Assembly: GCF_900199205.1 (NCBI RefSeq)
Contig: NZ_OBMJ01000001.1
Coordinates: forward strand, 62,001-126,000
DNA from: Streptomyces sp. 1331.2
GTDB taxonomy: Bacteria; Actinomycetota; Actinomycetes; Streptomycetales; Streptomycetaceae
DNA: 64,000 nucleotides
Reading direction: 5' to 3'
A model generated the notes under the pieces. It had not been told where the DNA came from and made no database searches. It saw only the letters and a list, made by a program, of their open reading frames with translations. A program made the position numbers and the translations under genes. This document shows positions 8,242 through 17,087 of the stretch, piece after piece. Numbering within the stretch: the first letter of the stretch is position 1; the number at the start of each line of letters is the position of its first letter.

Positions 8242-9027
8242 TCACACGGGCACCGGCGGGGTGTCGTCGGTGCCTTCGCGGCCCGGCGCGCCCGGGTGGC
8301 CGGGGTCGTCGGCCCGTTCGGCGGCCAGGCTGTTGCGCAGCGTCACCCACAGGCGGAACAGGATGTCCGTCGAGGTGCCGGCGCTGGAGGACTGCATGGC
8401 CCGGACGAACTCGGCGTGGTGCGTGCGCGAGTTGACCGGGACCGGGGTGCGGGCGTTGTTGGTGCGGTCCCAGGCCGCCGCCCACAGGGTGCGGCGGACC
8501 TCCCGGACCTCGCAGGCCTCCATGAAGGTGAGGAACACGGGTTTGTGCAGCGGGGCCTCGCCCTTGAGGACCAGGGCCAGGGTGCTGGAGGGCAGGCGTC
8601 TGCCCCTGGCGCGGGCCCGGCGGTCCAGTTCCTTCAGGGAGGGCCAGTCGGCCTTGCGGCGCATCTCGTGCATCGCCCGTCGCAGGTCGGCGAAGGAGTC
8701 GACCTGTTCGGGGTCGACCCGCCGGGGTGCCCGCAGTCGCCGGGTCCCGGAGGGGCGGGGCACGTGGGCCCAGTAGTTGGCCTGGACCCATTTGCGCCGG
8801 GCGGTCTTGAGGTCGCCGCCGCATTCGCGGGTGACGGCCTCGACGACCTTCCAGCTCGGTACGGAGCGGCCGCTGGCGGCCCGTTGCAGGGTGGTGGCGT
8901 GGTAGTTGGTCCGAGCAGCGAGCTGACGGTAGGTCAGCTGCTCGCGTTCGCGTTGTTCTCGCAGCCAGGCGGCGAGTCGGCTCAGTGCCGGCTCGGTCGC
9001 CTCGATCGGCTTCTCCCGGCGTCCCAT
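8242..9027 (-). CDS. XRE-like helix-turn-helix regulator
   Basis: The N-terminal part of this 261-aa protein is a Cro/CI-like HTH: LREQREREQLTYRQLAARTN then YHATTLQRAASGRSVPSW. A basic middle region follows (ARRKWVQANYWAHVPRP), then a second putative HTH-like helical segment (LKELDRRARARGRRLPSSTL). Streptomycete proteins of this type often sit next to small membrane proteins or sigma-like genes, as here: a membrane protein 19 nt upstream, the sigma-like gene downstream. The target is unknown. Confidence 0.7.
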   Translation of the reverse strand: MGRREKPIEATEPALSRLAAWLREQREREQLTYRQLAARTNYHATTLQRAASGRSVPSWKVVEAVTRECGGDLKTARRKWVQANYWAHVPRPSGTRRLRAPRRVDPEQVDSFADLRRAMHEMRRKADWPSLKELDRRARARGRRLPSSTLALVLKGEAPLHKPVFLTFMEACEVREVRRTLWAAAWDRTNNARTPVPVNSRTHHAEFVRAMQSSSAGTSTDILFRLWVTLRNSLAAERADDPGHPGAPGREGTDDTPPVPV

Positions 9028-9046
9028 CGCAGGCAGGCGCTCCCCG

Positions 9047-9289
9047 CTAGGCCCGCTCCCGTCGCAGTCTGGCGGCCAGCAGCCAGGCGCCGGTGGCGAG
9101 TTCGAGGGCTGCTCCGGCCGACATGCCCGTCGCCACCAGGGCGGCCGCCAGGACGATCACCACGACGACCACGGTGGCCTCACCGGCGGCGGGCCGCCAG
9201 GGCAGGCGCGGTCGCGGTCGCGGGCGCACGGGGTTGGGGGAGCCGGCCGCACACTGGATGCGGGCACGCCTGTTCCGTTTCCTCGTCAT
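9047..9289 (-). CDS. Small membrane protein
   Basis: ATG 9289 gives 80 aa: a basic, Pro/Arg-rich N-terminus (PRPRPRPRLPWR) and one or two hydrophobic segments (VVVVVIVLAAALVATGMSAG and ALELATGAWLLAA) ending in RLRRERA. It starts the leftward operon that continues into the HTH gene 19 nt away. An in-frame ATG at 9322 would add 11 residues. No family is recognised. Confidence 0.55.
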   Translation of the reverse strand: MTRKRNRRARIQCAAGSPNPVRPRPRPRLPWRPAAGEATVVVVVIVLAAALVATGMSAGAALELATGAWLLAARLRRERA

Positions 9290-10090
9290 CGAGGGGGTTC
9301 TCCTTATCACTGTCCACTCCAACGGAGGGGCACTTCGCGCGGTTGGCGTCGCACTGGGTGCCCGTAGGCGAACACTCTGTCAGGCATACGGGTGATTCCC
9401 AATCGGTTCGGTGAACATCGCGCAGATTGATGCGCGGCCGTCCCGGCCCCCGCCCGTGATCTCGTGAACGCCGTACCAGAAAGGGGCAGTTCAGCGATTT
9501 GAAACCGGATTTTGATGCGCCTTTGTGCAGCGTCCTCTTGTAAGCCCTCCGGGCCGGATGTGACGATTTGCAGCAGCGTCACCAGGACCTGCGGGTCCGG
9601 AACCCGGGGGGCGCTGTTCACTCCAACAAATCTCGGGAACATCGGCACGGGCCGTGTTGGCGCATGGGCCCGCCCGGACAGCAGAGACCGCCCGGCCCTG
9701 GTGGCCCGAGGCGGTCTCTCTGCGTTCCCGGAGACTGCGCGGCAGGCACCCGGCGCCACGGGCCGGCGGGAACCACCCGGCACACTGCACGGGAAGTCGG
9801 CGGGATCGACGTCCTGCGTGGCATGAACGTGAGCATCCGGTTCAGGTGGCGTCATGCGCCTTGCACAGCACGCAAGCTTGACATGTACGCGTCACAGCGT
9901 CCGGTTCCCGTCAGGCCGATGGGCGACAGCCGGAAGGCCTTCCGGCGGTGCCGGCGGTCGACGAAAGTAGTGATCGCCGCCAGGGAAGCCCGACAGGGAT
10001 CGGCCCGGACGGCAGCCGAACGGAGCGTCAACCGCGGGACGCCCCATCGGACCGGCACACCTCTCCCGTCAACGTCAGAAAGGCTCCGTC
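9290..10090. other. Intergenic stretch without convincing genes
   Basis: This 0.8-kb stretch has lower and more even GC than its flanks and no frame with actinobacterial codon bias. It should hold the promoters of the leftward operon (start 9289) and of the rightward peptide gene (start 10091). AGAAAGG before 10091 is the visible ribosome site. The only other clear structure is the hairpin at 9683-9719. Confidence 0.6.
9683..9719. terminator. Isolated terminator-like hairpin
   Basis: AGAGACCGCC (9683-9692) pairs perfectly with GGCGGTCTCT (9710-9719). No gene ends beside it, so it may be left over from a lost gene. Confidence 0.45.
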
Positions 10091-10324
10091 ATGATCCGCA
10101 CCCGTATCGCCCAGGCCGCCGCGGTCGCCGCCGTCTCGCTCACCGCCCTCCTGATGACCCCGGGCGTCTGCGCGGCCACCAGCACCGCGGCCACCAGCAC
10201 CGCGGCCGTCACCGGCTCCGACAGCCTCGGCTGGGGCGGCGTCACCACCCCCACCACGCCCACCTCCACCGACAGCCTCGGCTGGGGCGGCGTCACCCAG
10301 GCCAGCCTCGGTTGGGGCAGCTGA
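10091..10324 (+). CDS. Secreted short peptide with SLGWG repeats
   Basis: The 77-aa precursor starts MIRTRIAQ and has a clear Sec signal peptide to about residue 28 (LLMTPGVCA-A). The mature part is a Thr/Ala-rich spacer carrying three copies of the same motif: DSLGWGGV, DSLGWGGV, and a terminal ASLGWGS. It contains no Cys beyond the signal region. The next gene begins 7 nt after the stop, so the two are probably co-transcribed. No family name can be given. The repeated Trp/Gly motif suggests a signal, surface or substrate peptide (inference). Confidence 0.6.
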   Translation: MIRTRIAQAAAVAAVSLTALLMTPGVCAATSTAATSTAAVTGSDSLGWGGVTTPTTPTSTDSLGWGGVTQASLGWGS

Positions 10325-10331
10325 GCACGGG

Positions 10332-10727
10332 ATGGACATCGTCTACGCCAGCCTGAAACGCCGGTGGCCCGGTGATGCGGCCGAGGCGATCGGAGCGGCC
10401 GAGGCAGCCGCGGCCGTGGACGCCCTCTGGGCGCACGCCGAGCCCGCCGACGGCCTCCAGCACGCCAGCGCACAGCCCGCCGACGACCGGATCGACTTCC
10501 TGCTCTACCTGCTCAGCCGCGACTCGTCCGACTCGTCCGGCTCGTCCGGCCTATCGGATTCGTCGGGCTCGCCGGGCTCGCCGGGCTCGTCGGGTCGGCC
10601 CGATCGGGTCGACGCCGTCTGCCGCGCGCACAGCCTGATCGCCCGCAGCCACCGCACATCGCCGATGCTCCTGCGGTGCTACCTGCCCCCGGAGCCGCCG
10701 GAGGCCACGGACTGCACCGACCGGTGA
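10332..10727 (+). CDS. Hypothetical partner of the SLGWG peptide
   Basis: The 131-aa product is cytoplasmic by sequence: no signal peptide or membrane segment. Two conserved-looking blocks (AEPADGLQHASAQPADDRID then FLLYLL, and CRAHSLIARSHRTSPMLLRC) flank a low-complexity linker of about 30 residues in SSD/SSG/SPG units, encoded by a short tandem repeat at about 10513-10595. It starts 7 nt after the peptide gene. The pairing suggests a role in making, exporting or sensing that peptide, but no enzymatic motif supports a specific claim. Confidence 0.5.
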   Translation: MDIVYASLKRRWPGDAAEAIGAAEAAAAVDALWAHAEPADGLQHASAQPADDRIDFLLYLLSRDSSDSSGSSGLSDSSGSPGSPGSSGRPDRVDAVCRAHSLIARSHRTSPMLLRCYLPPEPPEATDCTDR

Positions 10728-11129
10728 CCGCCGCGCCGGCTGCACCCGCCGCACGTATCGACTGACCCGCGCCGGAACCCCTGCGCCGACCGCCCCGCTC
10801 GCTCTCGCGGCCCCGCGCACGCAGGACCGACGACCGCTGCTCCTGCAGGGCAGCCGTCCACTCCCACCCCCGCCCCGGATGCCGGGACGCGGTGGCGAAT
10901 TCCCCTCGGCCGACGCCGACGCCGACGCGCCTCATCCCGCTCCATCCCGGTTCCAACCCGGCTCCACCCCTGCTCCATCCGCTCCATCCGCTCCCTCCGC
11001 ACGCCCCGGCCTTCCCCGGTCGGCTGTTCCTGCAGGACAGCCGCCGCCGGAGACGGCCCGAGCGCCCGATCGGGCACCCCGCACGCCTCCGTGCACCCGC
11101 GCGTACCGACCTCCCGAGGATGATCTGTC
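10728..11129. other. Intergenic, C-rich, no gene
   Basis: The upper strand is pyrimidine-rich with short CTCCATCC-type repeats near 10930-10995. It ends in GAGGA about 10 nt before the ATG of the CHAP gene. It should contain that gene's promoter, but no clear -35/-10 pair is seen. Confidence 0.5.
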
Positions 11130-12824
11130 ATGACCATTACATTCGCCCGTCTGAAGAAGTCCGCCGTCGCCATCGCCGTCGCAGCAACCGCCGTCACGGG
11201 CATGACTGCGGTCCCCGCCCACGCCGACACCGCCGGCAGCATCGTCGCTGCCGTCCAGAGCCAGATCAACCACGGCCCCGGCAGCGGTTACAGCAACGGC
11301 GCCGGGCAGACCAGCTCCGCCAACCTCCAGCCCTGGTGCGCCGACTTCGCCGGGTGGGCCTGGGCCCAGGGCGGCGGGGTCCAGCACCTGGGCGACCTGA
11401 CCGACGGGGCCGCCAGCTTCTACGACTACGGCGTCAGGTACGGGACGCTGTCCAGCACCCCGCACCCCGGGGACGCGGTGGTCTACGACTACAACCCGGA
11501 CCGGGACTGGGCCAGCCACGTCGCGATCGTCACCGCCGTCGGCAACGGCACCATGACCGTGACCGGCGGCAACGAGGGCCACAGCAGGTACCCGAACGGC
11601 ATCGTCCAGCAGGAGTCCACGCCCAACTACTCGGTGGGCAGCGCCCCGTGGGGCCAGCGGATCAGCGGCTACATCTCCCCGGTCACGACCGGCAGTGGCG
11701 GCGGCACCGCGCCCGCCGTCCCGGCCAAGGCGATCCGCGGCGACAAGGGCACCGTGCTGGGCACGGACGGGACGTCGATGACGTTCACCCGCTCCGCCGC
11801 GGACGGCCACCTCCAGCTCACCTACCTGCCCTCCGGCGGCAAGTGGGCCACCGCCGACCTGACCAACACCGCCGGCACCCCCGTCTCCGCCGGCGGCCCC
11901 CCGGCCGCCTTCGTCCAGCAGAACGGCACCCTGGGCGCGGTCACCGCGAACGCCGCCAACGGCCACCTCCAGCTCACCTACCGCTCCGCCGGCGGCACCT
12001 GGGCCACCACCGACCTGACCGGCTACGTCGGCACTCCCGCCACCGACGGCACCTACAGCGTGATCACCGGCTCCGACGGCACCCTGGCGATCTACAGCCG
12101 CAACTACGCCGACGGCCACCTCCAGCTCACCTACCTGCCCACCAGCGGCGCCTGGGCCACCACCGACCTCACCGCCTACGCCGGCACCCCGGCCACCGCG
12201 GACAAGGCCCCGGCGGCCTTCGCCCTGCAGAACGGCACGATCGGCGCGATCACCACCGACTCCTCCAACGGCCACCTGCGCCTGACCTACCGCGCCCCCA
12301 GCGGCACCTGGGCCACCACCGACATGACCGGCTACGTCGGCACTCCCGCCACCGACGGCGCGGTCAGCGCCTTCACCGGCTCCGACGGCACCCTGGCGAT
12401 CTACAGCCGCAACTCCGCCGACAGCCACCTCCAGCTCACCTACATCGCCAACAACAGCGGCACCTGGACCACCACCGACCTGACCACCTCCGTCGGCACC
12501 CCGGTCTCGGCCGGCTCCTCGCCCGCCCTGTTCCAGCAGGCCGACGGCACCCTGGGCATCGTCACCGCGAACGCGGCCAACGGCCACCTCCAGATGACCT
12601 ACCGCCCCAGCAGCGGCGCCTGGAGCACCATCGACCTGACCGGCTACGCCGGCACCCCCGCCACCGACGGCGCCAACCTCAGCGCCGCCTTCAACCCCGA
12701 CGGCACCCTGGTGCTCTACAGCCGCAACTACGCCGACGGCCACCTGCAGCTGACCTACCACCCCACCAACGGCGCCTGGGCCACCACCGACCTGACCGGG
12801 TTCGTCGGCACCCCCGCCGAGTAG
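11130..12824 (+). CDS. Secreted CHAP-domain protein with C-terminal beta-propeller repeats
   Basis: The 564-aa precursor has a Sec signal peptide cleaved near residue 32 (VPAHA-DT). Residues about 45-185 form a CHAP/NlpC-like amidase: Cys70 in LQPWCADFAGWAW and His130 in WASHVAIVTAV are the expected catalytic pair. Residues about 200-560 are tandem repeats of about 45 residues built on DGHLQLTY and WATTDLTGYVGTPATDG, resembling PLL-type beta-propeller lectins. This suggests an extracellular peptidoglycan hydrolase or adhesin with a sugar-binding propeller. GAGGA precedes the start and a strong hairpin follows the stop. Confidence 0.85.
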   Translation: MTITFARLKKSAVAIAVAATAVTGMTAVPAHADTAGSIVAAVQSQINHGPGSGYSNGAGQTSSANLQPWCADFAGWAWAQGGGVQHLGDLTDGAASFYDYGVRYGTLSSTPHPGDAVVYDYNPDRDWASHVAIVTAVGNGTMTVTGGNEGHSRYPNGIVQQESTPNYSVGSAPWGQRISGYISPVTTGSGGGTAPAVPAKAIRGDKGTVLGTDGTSMTFTRSAADGHLQLTYLPSGGKWATADLTNTAGTPVSAGGPPAAFVQQNGTLGAVTANAANGHLQLTYRSAGGTWATTDLTGYVGTPATDGTYSVITGSDGTLAIYSRNYADGHLQLTYLPTSGAWATTDLTAYAGTPATADKAPAAFALQNGTIGAITTDSSNGHLRLTYRAPSGTWATTDMTGYVGTPATDGAVSAFTGSDGTLAIYSRNSADSHLQLTYIANNSGTWTTTDLTTSVGTPVSAGSSPALFQQADGTLGIVTANAANGHLQMTYRPSSGAWSTIDLTGYAGTPATDGANLSAAFNPDGTLVLYSRNYADGHLQLTYHPTNGAWATTDLTGFVGTPAE

Positions 12825-12860
12825 CCCCTCCGTCCACGGACCACCAGGACTCCGACAGCC

Positions 12861-12886
12861 GGCCCCGACTCGACCGAGTCGGGGCC
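12861..12886. terminator. Terminator hairpin after the CHAP gene
   Basis: GGCCCCGACTCG (12861-12872) and CGAGTCGGGGCC (12875-12886) form a perfect 12-bp stem with a two-base loop. Confidence 0.75.
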
Positions 12887-13018
12887 GCACCCGCATACCC
12901 CTCCGACGAATCCCGTCCGATCCCGTCCGATCCCCTCCTCCCGCACGCCCGGCCGCCGCGGTACCCGATGATGTCGGTGGGGATGCCCTGCCGACCGGCA
13001 GGGGGGAGGGGTGGAAAA

Positions 13019-14044
13019 GTGACCGCGGGGACGCAGAGCCCGGACCGGAGCGAGTACCGGGCCGGGCCGGACCAGTTCGACCAGTGGCGGGAGCTGGTCG
13101 GGCAGACACGGGTGTGCGATGCGACCAGCGCGCACGTCGACACCTTCACCGCACAGGCGCGACGCACCGCCCTGGGACCGGTGGCCCTGCTGGGGACGTC
13201 GTTCCCGTCGGCGCGCTTCCGCAGGACCGAGCGCATGATCCGAAGCTCCGACGAGGAGTTCTACCACCTGACGCTGCTGACGGCCGGCGCCAGCGCCCTG
13301 AGGCGCGGCAGGGACCAGAAGGAGCTGTTCGGGACCGGAGACCTGCAGCTGATCGACAGCTCGCACCCCTACGACGGGCGGTTCTTCGATGCCGACGGGT
13401 CCGGTGGCGGTGAGCCGCAGGTCGCCGGCGTGGGCATCGACCTGCCCGTGTCGCTGCTGTCGGTGTCCCCGGACCGGCTGCGCGACCTCCTGGGGCGGCG
13501 GCTTTCCGGACGTGAGGGGACGGGTGCGCTGCTGGCGGAGTTCCTGCTCGGGCTGGAGCGGCAGGCCGCTGTCCTGGGGGCCGACGAGAGGTACCGCCTG
13601 GGAACGGTCGCGCTCGACCTGGCAGCCGTGTGGCTGGCCCGGGAGCTCGACGTCGAGACGGCGGTGACGCCCGGCGCAAGGCAACGGGTCCTGGTGGAGA
13701 GCGTGCGGTCGTACGTGCGGCGCAACCTCCACGACCCCGGGCTGACACCGCCCGCGATCGCCGCCGCACACTACATCTCCGTCAGCTATCTGAACCGCCT
13801 GTTCGCCCGCCAGTCGCAGGGCGACACCGTCGCCGCGTGGATCCGGGCCCAGCGGCTGCGGGGAGCGAACCGTGACCTGGCGGACCCCGTGCAGCGCGCC
13901 GTACCGATCCACGCCATCGGTGCCCGCTGGGGCATCCCTCGCGCCTCGGACTTCAGCCGCGCCTTCAAAGCCGCGTACGGGCTCTCACCCCGCGAGCACC
14001 GGCAGCAGTCCCTGTCGGAATCCGAATCGGAATCGGAATCGTAG
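13019..14044 (+). CDS. AraC-family transcriptional regulator (AraC_binding_2 type)
   Basis: GTG 13019, 7-8 nt after GGGGGAGGGG, gives 341 aa. The N-terminal about 200 residues resemble the AraC_binding_2 cupin-like domain (MIRSSDEEFYHLTLLTAG, DLQLIDSSHPYDGRF). The C-terminal 100 residues are a double-HTH AraC domain (GLTPPAIAAAHYISVSYLNR, RWGIPRASDFSRAFKAAYGL, SPREH). The tail ends in a run of Ser-Glu units encoded by a hexanucleotide repeat that continues past the stop. Target genes are not evident; the CHAP gene lies upstream behind a terminator. Confidence 0.85.
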   Translation: MTAGTQSPDRSEYRAGPDQFDQWRELVGQTRVCDATSAHVDTFTAQARRTALGPVALLGTSFPSARFRRTERMIRSSDEEFYHLTLLTAGASALRRGRDQKELFGTGDLQLIDSSHPYDGRFFDADGSGGGEPQVAGVGIDLPVSLLSVSPDRLRDLLGRRLSGREGTGALLAEFLLGLERQAAVLGADERYRLGTVALDLAAVWLARELDVETAVTPGARQRVLVESVRSYVRRNLHDPGLTPPAIAAAHYISVSYLNRLFARQSQGDTVAAWIRAQRLRGANRDLADPVQRAVPIHAIGARWGIPRASDFSRAFKAAYGLSPREHRQQSLSESESESES

Positions 14045-14092
14045 TCGGGATCGGAGTCGGGATCGGGATCAGGGTCGGGGTCGGGGTCGGCG
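14015..14092. repeat. TCGGAA/TCGGGA hexanucleotide microsatellite across a stop codon
   Basis: About a dozen imperfect copies of TCGG(A/G)(A/T) run through the last codons of the AraC gene (SESESESES), over its TAG and into the intergenic region. Length change here would alter the protein's tail. Confidence 0.8.
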
Positions 14093-14211
14093 CAGGACTG
14101 ATGGACCGTGGTCGGTGCCGTCACGGCCCGGCGGGACCGGGGCACGCGGTCGACCGGACGAAGGCCCCGGGCAAGCCCGCACTGCCCGTCAGGACCGAGG
14201 ACGGGCGCGGT

Positions 14212-15182
14212 TCAGAGCCAGCCCTTCTGCGCGGCTTTGATACCCGCCTCGAATCGGCTGCCGGCGCCGAGCCGCTCCATGATCGAGGACATCTGGCGGC
14301 CGACGGTGCGGGAGGAGATGCCCAGGCGCTGGCCCGCGGCCTCATCGGTCAGACCGGAACCGAGCAGACGCAGGAGCTCACGCTCGGCAGGAGTGAGGCC
14401 GCTGCGCGGATCCTCGGGCACTACGGCGCCCAGCGGGACAGCCGTGCTCCAGGCCTGCTCGAAGAAGTCGAGGAGGGCGGTGAGGATGCCGGGCTCGGTG
14501 ACGTACAGGGCGCCCTTGCGGTGGTCGGCGGGATCGATCGGAACCAGCGCCCGAGCGCGGTCGACGACGACCATGCGCTGGGGAATCGTGGGAGCGGTCC
14601 GAACCTCGCCGCCCAGGCCCAGTAACCAGTGGGCGTAGACGGCCACATGGGGCTGCTTGCGGACGGCGTCCTGGTAGAGGGTCCGTATCGTGATGTTGCG
14701 CCCGAGCGCATCGGCGTCGGCCGGGCGGCTGGCGTTCAGGTCCTCGGGCTCCTGAACGCCCGGCTGGCTGCTCAGGACCTCGGTGGTGGCGGTGCGGCCC
14801 AGCTCTTCGAGGCGGCTGTGGATGGCGTTCATGCCGAGGATCCGTTCACCGTGGGCCGAGGTGTGCTTGGCTCGGTCGGCGACCAGACGAGTGACGGCGA
14901 CGCGCGAAGCGGCGAGCTTGGCCTGACGGGCTGCCAGTTCGGCTTCCTGCAGAGCGAGCATGCCGGCCAGACCTACCTCGGGGCTCACCGCCCGCATCCG
15001 TCCGGGATGCTCGGCGCAGGCCCGGACGAGGGTGAGCCGACTCAACTCGTCGAGGTGGTCGTGAACCTTCGACGGGGCAGGGCGCAATGGGCGGCTATGT
15101 CGTCCAGGCCGTAGCCCGGATGGTCGAGCATGGCCTCGTACACAGCCGTCGCCTCGGCTGTCAGCCCCAGTACCTCCAACAC
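14212..15182 (-). pseudogene. LuxR-family regulator with TrmB-like N-terminus, broken by one base
   Basis: GTG 15182 (after GAGGGGA) begins LEVLGLTAEATAVYEAMLDH, a TrmB-like winged-helix start, but this frame runs out near 15075. The adjacent frame continues it as SKVHDHLDELSRLTLVRAC and runs to a C-terminal LuxR HTH (GLTPAERELLRLLGSGLTDE, AAGQRLGISSRTVGRQMSSI, MERLG). One more C in the run at 15074-15077 restores a protein of about 323 aa. This architecture (TrmB-like, long helical middle, LuxR end) is common in streptomycetes. It may be a consensus error. Confidence 0.7.
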
Positions 15183-15627
15183 GGACGTCCCCTCCCGACT
15201 CCGTCTGCCGGCCGCGTCGCACGCCACGCCCCCGGGTCCCGCTCGCCCCCTCGATGCGGGCCGCCGCTCGGCGCGTCCCGTCCGAACGGCACCGGACCGA
15301 CTCGCAGCCACGGTCCGACACCCGCTTTGCGCAGAGAGCCTGTCAGGGCGCCACCCGATCGTGTTGTCGATGCGGGGACAGTTCCTTGGCCTTGCTGACA
15401 CTCACCGGCGGGAACCCCATGACGACCGGCCGTGAGAGGGTGTTCTGCGAGTCCTCTCGACGCCGGCCATGATCAAGCCCTACCAGGGCAACCGGCACGC
15501 ACGTGACCTGTGGAACCGTGCTCGGCCTCGGCCGATGGTGAAAGCCGCCCGACCCGAACCGGGTCTCTCGCAGGTGGCGTGGCGGCCGGCGCCGGTGGAC
15601 GCAATCGACTGATCGGACTCCCCCGGC
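15183..15627. other. Intergenic, no gene recognised
   Basis: No frame on either strand shows convincing codon bias or a known motif. It should include the upstream region of the LuxR gene and lies beyond the terminator of the leftward gene at 15694. Confidence 0.5.
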
Positions 15628-15694
15628 ACCAACACCCGACCCTTGTACAGGAAGTCGGCGAGGTCGACTTCCTGTGCAGGGGTGGGGTGTTGGT
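15628..15694 (-). terminator. Long hairpin after the 15694 gene, GGAAGTCG type
   Basis: About 30 nt on each side (15628-15657 and 15665-15694) pair with a few mismatches. The inner arms CAGGAAGTCG / CGACTTCCTG are perfect, with a 7-nt loop. It abuts the stop codon of the leftward gene. Confidence 0.75.
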
Positions 15695-16263
15695 CAGGGG
15701 CGGGCGGCCTGGGCTTCTTGGGTGGCGTGGGTGCGGCAGCGGTGGAGGGCGTACTTGAGGCGGGTGTCGGGGTTGGGGGTGGTGGTGAGGAGTTCACCGG
15801 CCTGGATGAGGGTGGTCCAGTACAGGGTGGGGTCGCCGGTGCGGGGCATGGGGCGGGCGGCGGTGAGGGAGAGGTAGGCGGTGATCAGGTTTCCGGTGGT
15901 GAACCAGCGGTGGAGGCCGTGCTGGTGGCCGGGGCGGATGCCGCCCATGGCGCCGACGGCGACCAGGAAGAGGTCGACGACGGCGAGTTCGGTGGGGGTG
16001 AGCGGCTTGGGGACGTCGAAGACACCGAGGGCTTCGAGGAGTTCGCCGGTGTCGGCCTCGGAGTTCGGGCGGGGGCTGGCGAGCAGGGCGTCGTAGCAGT
16101 CGTCCAGGCGGCGGGCGGTTTCGGCGGCGGGGATGCCGAGGGCGGTGCAGACGGCGCGGGCGCAGCGCAGGGGCGCGCGGGTGCGGCGGGCGAGGGCGGC
16201 GTAGGCCTGGGCGGGGGTGGCGGCGGTGTCGAGGAGGTGTTTGGCGGTGAGGGCGATGCGCAT
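15694..16263 (-). CDS. Conserved-type hypothetical protein downstream of the anti-sigma-like ATPase
   Basis: The 189-aa product starts MRIALTAKHLLDTAATPAQA and is mostly helical and soluble, with LDDCYDALLASPRPNSEADT and GGIRPGHQHGLHRWFTTGNL in the middle. Its start lies 15 nt after the stop of the ATPase gene at 16278-16712, so the two form an operon. A second copy of the first 52 codons occurs at 19576-19731 in the same relative position behind a second ATPase gene. This shows that the pair is a unit. Function is unknown. Confidence 0.6.
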   Translation of the reverse strand: MRIALTAKHLLDTAATPAQAYAALARRTRAPLRCARAVCTALGIPAAETARRLDDCYDALLASPRPNSEADTGELLEALGVFDVPKPLTPTELAVVDLFLVAVGAMGGIRPGHQHGLHRWFTTGNLITAYLSLTAARPMPRTGDPTLYWTTLIQAGELLTTTPNPDTRLKYALHRCRTHATQEAQAARP

Positions 16264-16277
16264 CGGGGTGGGTGCTT

Positions 16278-16712
16278 TCAGGCGGCGTGGGCGGTTGCGG
16301 GGTGGCTGGGGGCGATGAGGGCCCAGACGAACTTGCCGATGCCGCCGGCGCGCGGGCAGCAGCCCCAGCGTTCGGCGAGCTCGTTGACGAGGACCAGGCC
16401 GCGCCCGTGCTCGTCGTCCGGCTCGGCGGAACCGACGGCGGGGCGGCCGCTGCCGGCGTCGTGGACCTCCAGCCGCAGGCGGGAGTTGAGGACGGAGAAG
16501 CGGACCTCGATCAGGCGGTCGTCGGGGGCGTCGCTGTGCTGGACGGCGTTGGCGAACAGCTCGCCGAGCAGGAGTTCGGCAACGTCGCGGTAGCGGTCGC
16601 CGGCCGGCAGGGCGGCGAGGTAGGCCCGGAGCAAGTACCGGGCGAGCGGCGTGGATTCGGTCCGCGAGTCCAGGCGGGCGGCGAACGTGCGGGGGCGGCA
16701 GGTTACGAGCAT
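16278..16712 (-). CDS. RsbW-like ATP-binding protein (HATPase_c_2), copy 1
   Basis: ATG 16712 gives 144 aa; a longer in-frame start at 16793 is less likely because copy 2 begins at the same Met. The GHKL fold is evident: N-box ELFANAVQHSDAPDDR, G1 EVHDAGSGRPAVG, G2 DDEHGRGLVLVNELAERWG. Such proteins act as anti-sigma factors/serine kinases or as signalling ATPases next to regulators in streptomycetes. It shares all but about a dozen of 138 aligned residues with copy 2 at 19750-20187. Confidence 0.8.
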   Translation of the reverse strand: MLVTCRPRTFAARLDSRTESTPLARYLLRAYLAALPAGDRYRDVAELLLGELFANAVQHSDAPDDRLIEVRFSVLNSRLRLEVHDAGSGRPAVGSAEPDDEHGRGLVLVNELAERWGCCPRAGGIGKFVWALIAPSHPATAHAA

Positions 16713-16803
16713 GGCGAAGTAACCCCAATGGGAAATCGTGTGCGAATAGGAGGCATCGGCGGGGCTGCGCATGTTCGGCGCAGCACCGTCCATTGACCGG
16801 ACG

Positions 16804-16985
16804 CTACGGCTCGGGTGCGGGACGAAGGGTGGAGCCGTCTTTCGGGGCTACCCACTCGCCCTCGCAGCCTGCCCCCCGGGCGCAGGTGATAGCCGTGGAC
16901 GCCCTCTGCGGGCACGTCCACGACGACACCGACCCTGTCGGTGGCGGTGTCGTGGGCGAGGTCGCTGAGGCGAGGCGCCCACGAA
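16804..16985 (-). pseudogene. Small streptomycete-type protein, frame-disrupted
   Basis: One frame reads SDLAHDTATDRVGVVVDVPA then EGVHGYHLRPGG. After a G-run the neighbouring frame continues CEGEWVAPKDGSTLRPAPEP-stop. Together they resemble the short proteins (about 60 aa, core RVGVVMD...YxLRPxGGGxEW) commonly found near ATPase/XRE/DUF397 genes in Streptomyces; this recognition is from memory. The break lies at the G6 run near 16879. The rest of 16713-17087 holds only presumed promoters. Confidence 0.4.
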
Positions 16986-17087
16986 GGCGCGGCATGATGC
17001 GAGTCCCCGCGGCGGTGCGTCGTCCGTTCACGAGCACCGACAGTAAGGGTGCGACTACAGCTGAATATGAATCAGCGGAATACAGCC

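Noticed and set aside
9307..9855. Minus-strand open frame of 182 codons
   Set aside because: No codon bias, no ribosome site, no motif; treated as intergenic.
10892..14044. Very long open frame of over 1000 codons on the plus strand
   Set aside because: Its first two thirds are an Arg-rich shadow of the CHAP gene; only the AraC part is real.
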